From contig DIEQ01000011.1 in NCBI GenBank assembly GCA_002418705.1, positions 1 through 44,037 of the forward strand: a stretch of DNA of 44,037 nucleotides. Reading direction: 5' to 3'. The translations under genes were made by a program, and so were the position numbers. This stretch comes from Mageeibacillus sp. UBA5770 (lineage in GTDB: Bacteria > Bacillota_A > Clostridia > Saccharofermentanales > Saccharofermentanaceae). Positions 25,592-32,869 of the stretch are shown here, piece after piece. Below the pieces are notes generated by a model. That model ran no database searches. It was not told where the DNA came from and saw nothing but the letters and a program-made list of their open reading frames with translations. Positions within the stretch are counted from its first letter, which is position 1. Each line of letters starts with the position of its first letter.

Positions 25592-26611
25592 TTAAGCGCC
25601 GAGTAAAGGCTGCTTGAATGCAAAGAGTGATTCATTGATTTCGAAAATATTGTAATTGCCTCTTTCAATAAAAAATTCAATGATTACATCAAATTTATTA
25701 CTGTGGGAAAGTGTATATCCGGCTTTCCCGAGAAGATCTCTTGTTTCATCGAGACTTAACTCGAGTGCGACAGCAAAAGCGATTGCTGTGACTTTACTCG
25801 GAGCATAGTCTTTTCCACTGCGGATTTTGGAGAACAATTTACGGTCAATGTTTGCCCGTTTATATGTCTCCACATCCGTTTTGCCCTTCTGGTCAATCAG
25901 ACGAAGCAGCATCTCCGGAAAAGTCTCATCGAGCTCCCTGAGAACATCCTCCAGGCTTCTGGGACCCCTGGATACTGCTGAAGGCGCCGGTGCGCTGAGC
26001 TCATCCGGGAAGGGCATGTTGTAAGCCACATACTTCTGGAATAATTCAAGCGGTTCATCCCGCCGGCTGTAATTGTGTTCCTCAACATAATTATCGTCAA
26101 TGTAGTTGCTGATTGCCGAAAAAAGCTTCTCGCTCAGCACAAAGGAACTATGGTCATATACCACAAGATAGACCTTCATTTCATGCTTGAGAAGATAGTT
26201 CCCGATGGCCGAAATCGCTGTCTGCAGGGCAAGATCCTTCGGATATCCGAAAATGCCTGATGAGATGAGAGGAAAGGCAATGGATGTACACTTGCTTTTT
26301 TGTGCAAGTTCCAATGAACTGATATAACAGCTGTATAGGGTGTCTTCCTCACCGAAACTTCCCCCGTGCCAGACAGGTCCGACGGTATGGATGATATATT
26401 TGGCAGGAAGGTTATAGGCAGCGGTAATCACTGCCTTGCCTGCTGAACATCCCCCGATTCTGTCGCATTCTGCCTGAAGATCCTGTGGTCCGGCAGCAGC
26501 GAATATAGCACCGCACACTCCGCCGCCTCTTTTTAAAGAGGAATTTGCGGCATTTACGATGGCATCGACTGACATCTTCGTAATATCATTTCTGACAATT
26601 TCCAGCGGCAT
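25592..26611 (-). CDS. macro-domain (ADP-ribose-binding) protein with C-terminal helix-turn-helix-like domain
   Basis: A 339-residue protein. Residues 1-170 form a macro domain of the O-acetyl-ADP-ribose deacetylase/YmdB type: MSVDAIVNAANSSLKRGGG, the phosphate loop with SSGIFGYP and IIHTVGPVWHGG are clear. A variable linker leads to a C-terminal region of about 110 residues (LFSKIRSGKDYAPSKVTAIAFAVALEL, LLGKAGYTLS) with the helix pattern of an XRE-like DNA-binding or protein-binding domain. The macro domain should bind or remove ADP-ribose from molecules. AAGGAGG precedes the ATG. Paired with the VWA gene downstream. Confidence 0.88.
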   Translation of the reverse strand: MPLEIVRNDITKMSVDAIVNAANSSLKRGGGVCGAIFAAAGPQDLQAECDRIGGCSAGKAVITAAYNLPAKYIIHTVGPVWHGGSFGEEDTLYSCYISSLELAQKSKCTSIAFPLISSGIFGYPKDLALQTAISAIGNYLLKHEMKVYLVVYDHSSFVLSEKLFSAISNYIDDNYVEEHNYSRRDEPLELFQKYVAYNMPFPDELSAPAPSAVSRGPRSLEDVLRELDETFPEMLLRLIDQKGKTDVETYKRANIDRKLFSKIRSGKDYAPSKVTAIAFAVALELSLDETRDLLGKAGYTLSHSNKFDVIIEFFIERGNYNIFEINESLFAFKQPLLGA

Positions 26612-26751
26612 ATTCAGCCTCCTTAGAGAATTCGATCAAGGTCAGCAGTAAATATTCTGTGTGATTATCAAATTATGCAATACTTTAATGTCCATTTATT
26701 GTACATTTGATTCAGGATTAAATCCACGCAGTGAAAAGAGGAAGGTAAAAA

Positions 26752-26970
26752 ATGGATATCGATATAAAAACAGGCCTTTATCGTCATTATAAGGGCAATG
26801 AATACAGAGTTCTTCATTTAGCCACCCATTCCGAAACATTAGAGCCGATGGTTGTATATCAGGCGCTGTACGGTGAATACGGCATTTGGGTCCGGCCTGC
26901 CTGTATGTGGAACGAGATGGTTGATTGCATCGGTATTCCAACGAAAAGATTTGAGTATATCGGAGAGTGA
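26752..26970 (+). CDS. DUF1653 family protein
   Basis: A 72-residue protein matching the DUF1653 pattern: GLYRHYKGNEYRVLHLATHSET, LEPMVVYQALYG, WVRPACMWNE and KRFEYIGE. The family is small, cytoplasmic, widespread in bacteria and of unknown function. GAGGAAGG lies before the ATG. It is divergent from the macro-domain gene and convergent with the DUF523 gene. Confidence 0.9.
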   Translation: MDIDIKTGLYRHYKGNEYRVLHLATHSETLEPMVVYQALYGEYGIWVRPACMWNEMVDCIGIPTKRFEYIGE

Positions 26971-26989
26971 TGTCCGGCCTGACTGTGTC

Positions 26990-27418
26990 CTATAAATAGA
27001 GACTCAGATGATTCTCATCCGTTACCTGTATTCCGGCTGCCAGAAGCTTTTCGACAGTGATGCCGCTGCCTTGAATGAGATGTCCGGAAAATGTCCCGTC
27101 GTGTATGAGCCCGTATCCGCAGGATGGGCTGCGTGACTTTGTGATTGCGTGTGTACATTCAAGAAGCTTCGACAGCTTGATGACTTCATCGGCGCCTTTA
27201 TTCATTGCATCAGTGTAGTCCCTGCCGTCTTTATCTAAAACACGGTCATGAACACGTTCCAAAGGCGCTCTTGGCGTGGGAAGACCGCCCATCTGTTCCG
27301 GACATACCGGTATAAGTGTATGTTGTCCAGCGAGTGAAGCAACACTCTCAGAGTAGCTGCCATTGCCGCCGTACCGGCAGTCAAGGCCAAGGAGACAGGA
27401 ACTTACCAGAATATTCAT
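26990..27418 (-). CDS. DUF523 family protein (YbbK-like)
   Basis: A 142-residue protein of the DUF523 family, recognisable by NILVSSCLLGLDCRYGGNG, IPVCPEQMGGLPTPR and AITKSRSPSCGYGLIHDG. The several conserved cysteines suggest metal or cluster binding, but the function is unknown. The ATG at 27418 is chosen over the one six bases upstream because it leaves 7 bases after GGAGG, whereas the other nearly touches it. Confidence 0.9.
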   Translation of the reverse strand: MNILVSSCLLGLDCRYGGNGSYSESVASLAGQHTLIPVCPEQMGGLPTPRAPLERVHDRVLDKDGRDYTDAMNKGADEVIKLSKLLECTHAITKSRSPSCGYGLIHDGTFSGHLIQGSGITVEKLLAAGIQVTDENHLSLYL

Positions 27419-27452
27419 AAGCATTCCTCCGTTTATTGAAACAGGCCGGTGT

Positions 27453-27653
27453 TCAGGCAGAATCGGAAATTTCTCTGAAGCGTGTAAATTTTGTTTGCTT
27501 TTCTAAATCATTGTACCATTTACAATATATGTTATAAATATTTTGTAATTGGGGGAACAAAGCAGGGAGTAGTTCTTTATCTTTATATCCTTCATCCATG
27601 CCTGCGGGTTTGCATCCGACTTCGGCACACAGATAGGTGAATATTGGATTCAT
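27453..27653 (-). CDS. doubtful 66-residue reading frame
   Basis: Its last 40 residues (LEKQTKFTRFREISDSA at the end) could be the tail of a lost gene upstream of DUF523, but its first part is antisense to the better-supported plus-strand remnant at 27573-27764. No ribosome binding site was seen. I do not recognise it and consider it most likely debris in a decaying region. Confidence 0.2.
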   Translation of the reverse strand: MNPIFTYLCAEVGCKPAGMDEGYKDKELLPALFPQLQNIYNIYCKWYNDLEKQTKFTRFREISDSA

Positions 27654-27764
27654 TACGCAGACGGAGCACAGCAGACCGCTCCGATTCTATATGGTATTAA
27701 TGTTATTGACTGGTGGCAAAACCCGATGCCCGATACCGAGATAACTTCCATTGACTTCATTTCA
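27573..27764 (+). pseudogene. C-terminal remnant of an unidentified (carbohydrate-active-like) protein
   Basis: The plus-strand frame starting at 27573 (just after an in-frame TAG) reads HACGFASDFGTQIGEYWIH, then YADG, APILYGINVIDWWQNP and TEITSIDFIS. The GEY-x-IHYADG ... YG-x-x-V-x-DWW pattern recalls a beta-sandwich segment I associate with some carbohydrate-active proteins, but I cannot name the family with certainty. There is no start, no RBS and no upstream body. After about 27764 the frame (open to 27875) runs antisense into the CPBP pseudogene, so this is a truncated fragment joined to another by a rearrangement. Confidence 0.45.
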
Positions 27765-28385
27765 GGTAAGCTTATAGAAAATAGCCAGTACAACCGGTAT
27801 GTCGGTCCCTGCATGGAAAAGGACGGAGCCCCACAGGCTGTCCGTTTTCTGGGCTATATATCCCCACGCCAGTGACAAAGGTATCAGGTAGATAAGAAAT
27901 ATATGTGTGTCACTTGTATATGTTACCCCTGTATGATGCAGGACGAACGTAATAGTAATGATAAGATTTGACAGGAATCTGCCAGGAACAGGTCGGCAGG
28001 TTTTGCACCGGAAAGGCCTGTCAGAATAAGGATCGATCCTATAATAATGATGCTGCTGTCTAACTTATCAAGCGCCAGACCTGCAGGTGTCATGACGGGA
28101 ATATGCAGTATATCAAGGAGTAACTTGCTTGTCGGAAGGTAATAATCGGCCGCCATTGCTGCTGAAGCTGCAAAAAACGCGAAGAAAACCGGTTCATAAT
28201 CCTTGAAGCGCTCACTTCTGTGTGCCCATCGCGAAAACAGTCAGAAAATGAGGATAATGGAGATCCGGCTTAGAAGATCGACTTCTTCTGCTGGCATGGG
28301 ACGGATATGGCTGAAAACGACAAATACAATCAGCCCTGAAAGCAAAAAAGTAAAGAGAGAGAACATATTTTCCAGTCTTATTCAT
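27762..28385 (-). pseudogene. decayed CPBP-family intramembrane metalloprotease
   Basis: Piecing frames together on the minus strand gives a membrane protein with CPBP (CAAX protease/bacteriocin-processing) character: MNKTGKYVLSL at 28385, a frame change, FLLSGLIVFVVF, an in-frame TGA at 28243-28241, then ERFKDYEPVFFAFFAASAA through LTGLSGAKPADLFLADS. Another frame change leads to LIYLIPLSLAWGYIAQKTDS and VLFHAGTDIPVVLAIF, the C-terminal histidine motif. The EExxxR and FxxxH catalytic motifs that should lie between are missing. At least two frame changes, one stop and one deletion make it non-functional. The stop at 27762 falls where the neighbouring remnant ends. Confidence 0.75.
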
Positions 28386-28493
28386 ACCCTTGACGCTCCA
28401 TATTGGCCGTATGCCATCATCGGACATGCACCTATATATGATCATGGTCTGAAGCGGTGAAATTTTATCTCTATATCGTATTTTCATTATACT

Positions 28494-28513
28494 TTGTCAA
28501 ATAAGTTTGACAA
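28494..28513 (-). promoter_or_regulatory. perfect inverted repeat overlapping a -35-like box
   Basis: TTGTCAAA (28494-28501) and TTTGACAA (28506-28513) form a perfect 8-bp inverted repeat with a 4-base centre, 20 bases after the end of the PTPS-like gene. On the minus strand its distal half supplies TTGACA followed by AAGTATAATG, pointing at the CPBP pseudogene. No T tract follows, so an operator is likelier than a terminator. Confidence 0.45.
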
Positions 28514-28533
28514 CTATTGGCGAATCAATACTT

Positions 28534-29004
28534 TTAACTGCTAAATCCAAGGATAGAATCGATTTTTTCCGCAGCAGCATTTTCAATGGTTTTCTCAGAA
28601 TCATCAGATTCCATCTCACTTGCGGCAAGCCTGCCGATTTCATCTGAGAGGTCGAGAATATAGGAACGTGTCGGTGTTTCACTGATTTCAATCCGTGCTA
28701 AGATCCAGCCATTGTTGCTTAGGATGTCTCCGAGCGAGTTTTTGAAGAATTCACATAAATTCTCAAGCGTCGGATTGGTTACCGTAAAGGGCTTGATTTT
28801 GTTTATGTCCGCGTCCTGGAATTTTAAGAGGTATCGTTCAACCGTTTTTTCGATATAGTCAAACTGGACAAAGTCATTACTGACCTTTATCGTATCAAGA
28901 GAAATCTCCCAGGTATGCGGGTGATTCTGCCCGAGGACACCGCGCAGATAGATCGCATGGTTCGCATTAATGTAGAACTTGAATTTATAGTGGCTGTATT
29001 TCAT
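28534..29004 (-). CDS. stand-alone 6-pyruvoyl-tetrahydropterin-synthase-like protein of the XrtG locus
   Basis: A 156-residue protein whose first 110 residues follow the PTPS/QueD fold: FKFYINANHAIYLRG with H16, HPHTWEI with H28 and H30 (the zinc triad), FVQFDYIEKTV, and PTLENLCEFF followed by ARIEISETPTRS, the substrate-site glutamate region. The cysteine normally four residues before the HxH pair is leucine, so ordinary PTPS or QueD catalysis is doubtful. A short acidic/Ala-rich tail follows. It is the last gene of the operon, overlapping the preceding gene by ATGA. Such PTPS-related proteins are known markers of exosortase G loci; their role there is unknown. Confidence 0.85.
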   Translation of the reverse strand: MKYSHYKFKFYINANHAIYLRGVLGQNHPHTWEISLDTIKVSNDFVQFDYIEKTVERYLLKFQDADINKIKPFTVTNPTLENLCEFFKNSLGDILSNNGWILARIEISETPTRSYILDLSDEIGRLAASEMESDDSEKTIENAAAEKIDSILGFSS

Positions 29005-30197
29005 TGAATTACACCGGCCTTTCCAACTATTTCATTCAGGGAAGACCAGGCTTCCACTAAAGCTGCATCAAATGTACTGGTTTCGCTTCTATATGAGGAA
29101 CCTGCCGTGACTATCGCGTCAGGATAAAGCGCCTTAAGTTCGTTTAACAGCTTTTTTTGGTGCTGCAGTGTCAGTCTGTTCGTCGTATCCAATGAAATCA
29201 CTGCAAATACATTCACCCTGATCCGTGCGCATATATCTTTCGCGGTACCGTGTTTTTTGAGAGAATCGGCTGTTTCCATAATGAGCTGATTCGCGAACGC
29301 ATAGCCCTTATCGGATTTTAGTTTTGCAAGATTGTCTATCCGGATAAAAATAATCCCGATTTTTTCTGCGTTTCTTTCGGATAACTTTGCTGTTACCGCA
29401 TCAAAAAATTTCCTGTTATAAAGTCCTGTGAAAGCGTCATTACTCTTGTTGGCGTCGTCTGAATATGCGTCGGAAAGCCTTTTCTCCTGCTCCTGGACAT
29501 GGATGTTCTTATCTTTTAGTTCATCTTGAAGTTTATGGATTTTCAAGGTTTTTCGGTAATTAACCGAAGCAAAGTATGATGTGAGTGCCGCCAGTACAAG
29601 GCAGAGAAGTAAAGTCATCGTCCGGAGAATGAATATTCTTTCGCCGATTTTTGCCGTCGAAAACATATAGCTCTGAAGGACACTTGTTCCGATGCAGAAT
29701 CTTTCTCCTCCGATTTCAATAAAAACGGCGCTGATTATCTCGCTGCCCAAGGCGCTGTCTTTTGTTACGACTGCCGAAAAATCTTCTCCGAGATTAATCA
29801 GCTCAACGAGCTTCCTTGCCCCGCTTCCGCCGTTTCGGATATAGTAATCCTCAAGGTCGCTGTAACTCATAGAGGCTACCTTAGCCGTGACGGCTGCATC
29901 ACGTTCAAAAACAACAGCGTCTGAAGAAAGCAAAAACCAGTATCTTGTTCCTGAAGGCGGTGCAGCTTCTATTATTTCTGCTGCTTCGCTCTCATCGGCA
30001 GCTTCCTCAGCAATTCGATCCGCCATTGAGTGAACAATATATTCATTGTCCTTAACAATTCCTTCTATATATCCTTTCCTGAGCTGATCTGTCTGAGCCG
30101 TCAGGAATATCCAGATCAGGATGCCAATAACCAACATTACTGCCGTGATGAGAAAAACGACTGCTAAACCTTTGCCCGCTTTGCCGGTTCTTTTCAT
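29001..30197 (-). CDS. membrane protein with degenerate GGDEF domain, XrtG locus
   Basis: A 398-residue protein: one N-terminal membrane segment (about residues 10-32), an extracytoplasmic sensor-like region (35-185), a second membrane segment (about 190-212), a coiled region (KLQDELKDKNIHVQEQEKRL) and a C-terminal GGDEF-fold domain (DAFTGLYNRKFFD onward). Where the catalytic GG(D/E)EF loop should be the sequence reads RIRVNVFAVI, so c-di-GMP synthesis is not expected; it may be a signalling or scaffolding relic. It ends with an ATGA overlap with the PTPS-like gene and starts 13 bases after the glycosyltransferase. Confidence 0.83.
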   Translation of the reverse strand: MKRTGKAGKGLAVVFLITAVMLVIGILIWIFLTAQTDQLRKGYIEGIVKDNEYIVHSMADRIAEEAADESEAAEIIEAAPPSGTRYWFLLSSDAVVFERDAAVTAKVASMSYSDLEDYYIRNGGSGARKLVELINLGEDFSAVVTKDSALGSEIISAVFIEIGGERFCIGTSVLQSYMFSTAKIGERIFILRTMTLLLCLVLAALTSYFASVNYRKTLKIHKLQDELKDKNIHVQEQEKRLSDAYSDDANKSNDAFTGLYNRKFFDAVTAKLSERNAEKIGIIFIRIDNLAKLKSDKGYAFANQLIMETADSLKKHGTAKDICARIRVNVFAVISLDTTNRLTLQHQKKLLNELKALYPDAIVTAGSSYRSETSTFDAALVEAWSSLNEIVGKAGVIQ

Positions 30198-30210
30198 GTT
30201 AATCCCCTTG

Positions 30211-31584
30211 TTATTCTATTTCGTCATTAAACATTTTGTGAAGTCTGTGCCGGATGCCTGCAAATCGAATGAAATCATCTTGTATGGTTGCGGTAAACCG
30301 CTTTTTCTCTTCGCTGAAATTACTGGATTTCCAGCCGCTCCTGTTTTCAATGCTGTTGATGATTCCTGCGAAGCGTATCCAGAAGATGAAAAAATTATAT
30401 ATGGGCATAAGCGGCAGTATATACCATTTGCGGGCATAATAACGCCTCAGGTCGCGGTGTTCTTTTAAATATGAAATAATATTCAGATAATAGAGAAAAC
30501 CTGAAACAGCATATAGAAAATAGAGCAGGATCATGGACCCGACAATCAGTTCAACAGGATAATTGAAGAAAGAGAGACAGATGAGCGCAAAGTACCAGAT
30601 CATGCGCGGGAAAGCAAATGTATGGTCATATGTCAGCAGCCTGACCATGAAATCCGAAAAAAAGCCGCGTGTTTTAAGACTGTTCTGTAAAAACATGTGA
30701 GACACTTCCAGCTCGCCTGTCTGCCATCTCTGACGCTGAGTATAAAGCTTGTCAATCCCCTCTATGGGGTCGACAAAAAAGAATGCATTCTCGCAAAGAT
30801 GTATACTCTTTTTCATCAGCCTCCGCACCTGGAAGGTTACATGTGTGTCTTCACAGACTGTATCCGTATTGTAGAGCTGCGTTTTCAGGATCGTGGATTT
30901 GCGGAAAGCGGAGAATGCGCCGGAAAGTGTATAGATGCTGTCTAGTTCGGACTCGAAATTCCTGCCGGCCAGAAAAGCCTGGGCATACTCATAAAACTCA
31001 CACCTGCGAAAGAGGCGCAGAAGCGAATGATCTGTATCCTCGATCATTTTAGGATCCGTGAGCACGACTCCTGTCAGGCTGTGGATATGGGGGCTTGACT
31101 CAAAGCGCTCTACAATGTTCTTGATCGCCTTCGGTTCCAGTTTGCCGTCACTGTCAATATGGACGATATATTTGCCTTCACTGTTAAAAAGCGAAAGATT
31201 GAGCGCTTTTGATTTTCCCTGGCGGGCTTTAAGCCACTGCATGGAGAGCTCGGGAAATTTAATCTGACATCTGCAGAAGACGTCAAAGCTTTTATCCGTG
31301 CTCTGATTGTCAACAAGTATGATGCTGATAAGATCAGGCGGATATTCTGAGGCATACACGGATTCCAGGCAGCCTTCCAGCGTGCTTTCCGAGTTGTATA
31401 CAGGAATGATCAGAGTAATTTCAGGGTACCGCAGCGGCGAAACGCTCTTTTTTGTAATCAGGCGTTTTTTGACGAGCAGAAAGAAGCCGCCGACAGCCGG
31501 TATTATTTCCATGAACAGCGGGATAATGATCCACGCCATCCAGAAGATCATTTTTTCAAATATTTCCCGCAGCAGTATTTCCAT
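30211..31584 (-). CDS. family 2 glycosyltransferase, XrtG-associated
   Basis: A 457-residue membrane glycosyltransferase. An N-terminal membrane anchor (about 12-37) precedes the GT2 catalytic domain: ITLIIPVYNSESTLEGCL, ILVDNQSTDKS, the DxD motif in IVHIDSDGKLEP, EDTHVTFQVRR, and QRQRWQTGELE, the Q/RxxRW motif of processive enzymes. Several C-terminal membrane segments follow. This is the arrangement of the glycosyltransferase that accompanies exosortase G. It may glycosylate the sorted protein or build the carrier to which it is attached; that is inference. It overlaps the end of xrtG by 29 bases. Confidence 0.9.
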   Translation of the reverse strand: MEILLREIFEKMIFWMAWIIIPLFMEIIPAVGGFFLLVKKRLITKKSVSPLRYPEITLIIPVYNSESTLEGCLESVYASEYPPDLISIILVDNQSTDKSFDVFCRCQIKFPELSMQWLKARQGKSKALNLSLFNSEGKYIVHIDSDGKLEPKAIKNIVERFESSPHIHSLTGVVLTDPKMIEDTDHSLLRLFRRCEFYEYAQAFLAGRNFESELDSIYTLSGAFSAFRKSTILKTQLYNTDTVCEDTHVTFQVRRLMKKSIHLCENAFFFVDPIEGIDKLYTQRQRWQTGELEVSHMFLQNSLKTRGFFSDFMVRLLTYDHTFAFPRMIWYFALICLSFFNYPVELIVGSMILLYFLYAVSGFLYYLNIISYLKEHRDLRRYYARKWYILPLMPIYNFFIFWIRFAGIINSIENRSGWKSSNFSEEKKRFTATIQDDFIRFAGIRHRLHKMFNDEIE

Positions 31585-32161
31585 AACTGAATTTCCCTAC
31601 CTTCTGTTTGATGATCTGGGAGCGTGTGAAAACATAAAAATACAGGATTATCGAAAGCCCGTAAAAAATGATTCTTCCGAATATGGCATGCGCAAAAAAG
31701 AAGATATTATTACCGAAGATGTAAACGAGCATACAGATGACTGTCAGCCTGATTATGTTCGAAGCGAATATCCACATGATTCCTGCAATGTTCAGTACGA
31801 TTTTTTCGACAGAATTATATATCGGGAAAAACCAGAGGAGAGCGGAGAAGGCCATAAGTTCAATGACACCTGAGCACTCATAATCGATATAGAGTGAAAT
31901 GGAATCCATCCCGTGCTCGATGAAGATAAGAGAATACTGATAATACGAGTAGAACATTCCGGTAAGGTCTCCGATAAGCCCGGTCGAGGCCGCAACGGCT
32001 TTAGCCAGCGGTATGGTGACATAGGGCTGTATCGTTATCATCATAAAGATGAACATTCCGACACTTCCGGCAAGAAACTTGAAGAAAGCAAGCTTCGCAC
32101 GGCTTAATACCGTTAGGAGATATACCCATATGATTAAGCTGATAATAAGGAGAGCTGTCAT
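31556..32161 (-). CDS. xrtG: exosortase XrtG
   Basis: A 201-residue polytopic membrane protein with the exosortase/archaeosortase catalytic set in order: C96 in DYECSGVIEL, R138 in SNIIRLTVI and H158 in FFAHAIFGR, each next to hydrophobic helices. Exosortases are transpeptidase-like enzymes that recognise a C-terminal tripartite tail and cleave it during surface processing. Length, motifs and neighbours match exosortase G, the Firmicutes type. Its ATG overlaps the stop of the Firmicu-CTERM protein gene (ATGA), so enzyme and likely substrate are translationally coupled. AAAAGGA precedes the start. Confidence 0.92.
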   Translation of the reverse strand: MTALLIISLIIWVYLLTVLSRAKLAFFKFLAGSVGMFIFMMITIQPYVTIPLAKAVAASTGLIGDLTGMFYSYYQYSLIFIEHGMDSISLYIDYECSGVIELMAFSALLWFFPIYNSVEKIVLNIAGIMWIFASNIIRLTVICMLVYIFGNNIFFFAHAIFGRIIFYGLSIILYFYVFTRSQIIKQKVGKFSYGNTAAGNI

Positions 32162-32835
32162 GCTTTATGTTTCCTTTTCACTAAAAAATAACTGATGCCT
32201 GCGATTACAAGGCCGGAACCTGCAACGACAAACGGAAGGGTAGGTGTTCCTACGGCGACCAGTGTCTGCTTTCCGAGGTTAGAACAATAAAAGGAAATCG
32301 ACTTTATTGTCTGTGGGCTCGTTGAAAAAAACGAAAGGGGGATCTTCAGTTCCCACTCATCCGGATAACTGGAGCTGCGAGTAACAACACCGGCCGCACC
32401 TGTTATGATTCCGTAACCGTTCTGATTTCTAATAACAAGCGGCGTATTGCCGTCAGTAATAGAGGTGCCGTCCGGAGGGACTGCGAGAACGTAATTTTCA
32501 ACACCGTCTACGGTAAAGAGATAATCGTTACCGTTGAACTGTGCAAAATCATCCGGATAAATCGAAATATGCAGGTAGACGTAGTCTTCATCCCTGAAAA
32601 GGGCCGCCAAGTGATACTTATTTTCCTGTCCCCATCCCTGGGATATTTTTGAATGAGGTTTGTCGGCCCAGTCATCGTAACTGCCGTCAATTGTTATGCC
32701 GACATAGTCTGAAGCCGTGCCATCCGCTTCATACACGACCCCGTCTCCTGACCCCGCAAAAACGGGAAAGGAAGAAAGCATCAACACTCCAATTGTGAAC
32801 AGACACCCTAAGACTTTGGCATACATCTTCATCAT
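32158..32835 (-). CDS. secreted protein with Firmicu-CTERM-like sorting tail (putative XrtG substrate)
   Basis: A 225-residue protein from the ATG at 32835 after AAAGGATGG. It has a classical signal peptide (cleavage probably after PVFA near residue 27), a beta-rich extracellular domain starting ITIDGSYDDWADKPHS that resembles the CBM9/DOMON-like fold, and a C-terminal tail. The tail has GTPTLPF, a hydrophobic helix (VVAGSGLVIAGISYFLV) and the basic end KRKHKA, the motif-helix-basic pattern expected for exosortase targets. It sits directly before xrtG. It is the only protein in this window with such a tail. What the domain binds is unknown. Confidence 0.9.
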   Translation of the reverse strand: MMKMYAKVLGCLFTIGVLMLSSFPVFAGSGDGVVYEADGTASDYVGITIDGSYDDWADKPHSKISQGWGQENKYHLAALFRDEDYVYLHISIYPDDFAQFNGNDYLFTVDGVENYVLAVPPDGTSITDGNTPLVIRNQNGYGIITGAAGVVTRSSSYPDEWELKIPLSFFSTSPQTIKSISFYCSNLGKQTLVAVGTPTLPFVVAGSGLVIAGISYFLVKRKHKA

Positions 32836-32869
32836 TTTTTTCCATCCTTTCCGGTTCAAAAGAGATCGA

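Noticed and set aside
27923..28156. 77-residue minus-strand frame as an independent small membrane protein
   Set aside because: It reads as an internal piece of the CPBP pseudogene, continuing from sequence upstream of the in-frame TGA, and has no ribosome binding site of its own.
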